A stretch of 7,550 nucleotides of DNA from Betaproteobacteria bacterium (GTDB taxonomy: Bacteria; Pseudomonadota; Gammaproteobacteria; Burkholderiales; Burkholderiaceae). The notes beneath the pieces are model-generated. The model was not told the DNA's origin, did not search any database, and saw nothing but the letters and a program-made list of their open reading frames with translations. Positions 5,498-7,550 of this stretch are shown in pieces. The stretch spans positions 1 through 7,550 of the forward strand of contig JABMMT010000301.1 in assembly GCA_013205155.1 (NCBI GenBank), in the 5' to 3' direction. The number at the start of each line of letters is the position of its first letter. Within the stretch, counting starts at the first letter, position 1. The translations under genes were made by a program, and so were the position numbers.

Positions 5498-7550
5498 TTA
5501 TTTGCGCCTAGCGTTGGTGCTACGCACTGGGGGCTTTGAGCCTGCAGGCTTACCAACTACCCTACCTTGTTTGTTGGCTTTTCCATTTTTACGACTAGCC
5601 TTGCTTTTGGATTGAGTAGCGCCTAAGGTTCCTGCGGATTTAGCAGCATTGACATTAATCCCGCCAGGTTTTTGTGGCGCCTTATTGGCCGGCCTACTCC
5701 TTTTGGAGGCAGCCTTCTTATTGGGTCTTCCGGTATCGGTTGCCAAAATTAATTGTCGCCGACTATTTGCGCTACCTGGCTCTACGCCCACCGCTTTGAC
5801 TAGACTAAATTCAATCTTGCGGGCATCAAGATCTACCCTACTCACTAATACATGTACACGATCACCTAAGCGATAGCGAATTCCAGTACGCTCTCCACGT
5901 AATTCCTGTCGAGCTTCTTCATACTGGAAATAATCGCCACCCAACTCAGTGACGTGCACCATACCTTCAACAAATAAGCTCTCTAGCTGAATAAATAATC
6001 CAAAGTTAGCTACACCAGTAACTGTGCCTGCATATTCTTGACCTAAATGATCCCGCATGTAATAACACTTGAGCCATGCCTCCACATCACGCGATGCCTC
6101 GTCAGCACGACGCTCATTTGAAGAACAATGAACACCTAACTGCCCCCAGATCGGTAAAGCGGCATTTGCGCCTTTAGGCAGCCTTGTTCCTTTGGTGGGC
6201 CCAGCTATAGCATCACTTTGTGATTTTTTAGCGTTGACTGCGTTTTCACGCCCCTTACCCTTGCGTGGCAGAGTCAGGTTTAGTGGCACCTTAGGCGGCA
6301 AGACTGGTACATAAGGCTTTTTTTGCAGAATCGACTTAATCACTCGATGAGTCAATAAATCTGGATAACGTCGAATCGGACTTGTGAAATGTGAATATGC
6401 CGGATACGCCAAGCCAAAGTGGCCCTCATTATCTGGTTGATACATAGCTTGTTGCATAGACCGTAGCACTACGGATTGCAACATATTGGCATCAGGTCGA
6501 TCTTTGACTTCACGCATCAATTTTGCAAAATCTTTTGGTTTAGGTTTCTCACTACCGCCTAAAGCAAGTCCTGCTGTTCTCAGAACCTGACGTAAGGTGA
6601 CTAACTTCTCTTCTGAAGGCTCACCATGAACACGATAAAGACTCAAGTGTTTGTTCTTGTCGATATAGTCAGCTGCGCAGACGTTCGCCGTCAGCATACA
6701 TTCTTCGATCAAGCGATGGGCTTCATTCCGAATACGCGGTTCAATGCGCAATATCTTGCCCAGCTCATTACTAATGATTTGAGTCTCTGTCGTATCAAAT
6801 TCAATCGCTCCACGCTTTTCACGTGCAGCTAAGAGTATTTTGTAGAGAGAATATAAATTAGTGAATAGTGGTCGGAACTGTGCAAAACGAGCTGCCTCTG
6901 GACCTTTACTATTGGATAGAATTTCCCAAACGGTGTCGTAGGTAAAACGTTGGGCTGAATGCATCACCGCTGGATAAAACTGATAGGCCAACACAATTCC
7001 ATTGTTGTCTACCACTGAATCACACACCATACACAAACGATCTACCCCAGGGTTTAAGGAGCAAAGACCGTTAGAGATCTTCTCTGGCAACATCGGAATC
7101 ACCCTTCTAGGGAAATAAACCGAGGTAGCTCGCAGTAAACCTTCATCATCTAAAGGGTGTCCAGGTTTTACGTAATGCGAGACGTCAGCAATCGCCACAA
7201 TCAGGCGCCATGCCTTGGTCTGACCGTACATCACGGGCTCACAATACACGGCATCATCAAAGTCACGTGCATCCGCACCATCAATCGTGACTAAAGGGAT
7301 ATCGCGTAAATCAACACGACCTTCTAAATCTTCTTGCTGAACTGAATCTGGCAATGCGGCAGCCTCTTTCATGGCAGCTGCTGAAAACTCATGAGGAACG
7401 CCATACTTGCGAACAGCGATTTCAATTTCCATTCCTGGATCATCAATCTCACCTAAAACTTCAACTACGCGACCTACTGCCTGACGATAGCTATCGGGAT
7501 AATCAATAATCTCTACACTGACTACTTGCCCTAACTTGGCATGACCTTGA
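5498..7550 (-). CDS. rnr: Ribonuclease R (partial: N-terminus lies beyond the right edge)
   Basis: The C-terminal 683 residues of RNase R, a processive 3'-5' exoribonuclease of the RNB/RNase II family that degrades structured RNA in mRNA decay and rRNA/tmRNA quality control. The frame is open to base 7550, so the ATG at 7430-7432 is internal. The visible part starts in the cold-shock-domain/linker region. The RNB active site TIDGADARDFDDAVYC (about 7238-7285) has all four metal-binding aspartates (codons 7280-7282, 7262-7264, 7256-7258 and 7253-7255). HFTSPIRRYPDL is at 6356-6391, and the HCSSNERRADEASRDVE block starts near 6130. An S1 RNA-binding domain spans about 5795-6040. Two oddities: a ~55-residue basic, low-complexity insertion at about 6149-6313 between the RRYPDL helix and the HCSSNERRA block, and a ~98-residue Lys/Arg/Ala/Gly-rich tail (5501-5795). 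rlmB follows after 19 bp. Confidence 0.96.
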   Translation of the reverse strand, partial: QGHAKLGQVVSVEIIDYPDSYRQAVGRVVEVLGEIDDPGMEIEIAVRKYGVPHEFSAAAMKEAAALPDSVQQEDLEGRVDLRDIPLVTIDGADARDFDDAVYCEPVMYGQTKAWRLIVAIADVSHYVKPGHPLDDEGLLRATSVYFPRRVIPMLPEKISNGLCSLNPGVDRLCMVCDSVVDNNGIVLAYQFYPAVMHSAQRFTYDTVWEILSNSKGPEAARFAQFRPLFTNLYSLYKILLAAREKRGAIEFDTTETQIISNELGKILRIEPRIRNEAHRLIEECMLTANVCAADYIDKNKHLSLYRVHGEPSEEKLVTLRQVLRTAGLALGGSEKPKPKDFAKLMREVKDRPDANMLQSVVLRSMQQAMYQPDNEGHFGLAYPAYSHFTSPIRRYPDLLTHRVIKSILQKKPYVPVLPPKVPLNLTLPRKGKGRENAVNAKKSQSDAIAGPTKGTRLPKGANAALPIWGQLGVHCSSNERRADEASRDVEAWLKCYYMRDHLGQEYAGTVTGVANFGLFIQLESLFVEGMVHVTELGGDYFQYEEARQELRGERTGIRYRLGDRVHVLVSRVDLDARKIEFSLVKAVGVEPGSANSRRQLILATDTGRPNKKAASKRSRPANKAPQKPGGINVNAAKSAGTLGATQSKSKASRKNGKANKQGRVVGKPAGSKPPVRSTNARRK

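Noticed and set aside
5479..5556. Longer RlmB starting inside rnr
   Set aside because: The 26 extra residues are out-of-frame read-through of the rnr tail; MKQILVGFHAV at 5478 is the normal RlmB N-terminus.
7430..7432. ATG as the start of RNase R
   Set aside because: The frame continues to base 7550 with RNase R-like sequence (for example GRVVEVLGEIDDPG), so this Met is internal and the gene is cut by the window.
1..7550. Defence system, prophage, toxin-antitoxin pair or CRISPR array
   Set aside because: Every substantial ORF is a recognisable housekeeping gene and no spaced repeats were seen, so nothing supports an accessory system here.

Overview
The window looks like chromosomal core DNA from a small-genome freshwater betaproteobacterium, most likely Polynucleobacter or a close relative in Burkholderiaceae. 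This is inferred from betaproteobacterial protein versions (an ArgA with fused kinase-like and GNAT domains, and an RNase R with a Burkholderiales-type insertion), from the hrpA / argA / yggX neighbourhood, and from moderately AT-rich, tightly packed DNA. No mobile element, CRISPR array, tRNA or rRNA was seen.

Layout, left to right. (1) The 5' part of an HrpA-type DEAH-box RNA helicase runs leftwards off the window edge (1-806, minus). (2) Divergent from it, and sharing almost no intergenic space, is a short plus-strand operon of argA (N-acetylglutamate synthase, first step of arginine synthesis) and a YggX-like Fe(II)-trafficking / oxidative-damage protein (824-2476). (3) A 256-bp gap (2477-2732) carries a near-consensus sigma70 promoter and a strong intrinsic terminator about 160 bp apart with no ORF between them: a probable structured small RNA, possibly 6S RNA. 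(4) rpiA (minus) and tal (plus) form a divergent pair around an 88-bp AT-rich promoter region with a perfect 12-bp palindrome. Together they supply two enzymes of the non-oxidative pentose phosphate pathway. (5) tal meets a small DUF2892 membrane-protein gene tail to tail, with one base between stop codons. (6) rnr (RNase R, running in from the right edge), rlmB (23S rRNA Gm2251 methyltransferase) and the DUF2892 gene lie in series on the minus strand. The rnr-rlmB pair is a conserved RNA-metabolism linkage also found in E. coli.

Most of the window is ordinary housekeeping sequence. The best candidate for something under-described is the small RNA locus between yggX and rpiA. Secondary points are a near-leaderless argA promoter buried in the hrpA start, weak or absent Shine-Dalgarno sequences at several genes, and a lineage-type basic insertion plus basic tail in RNase R.
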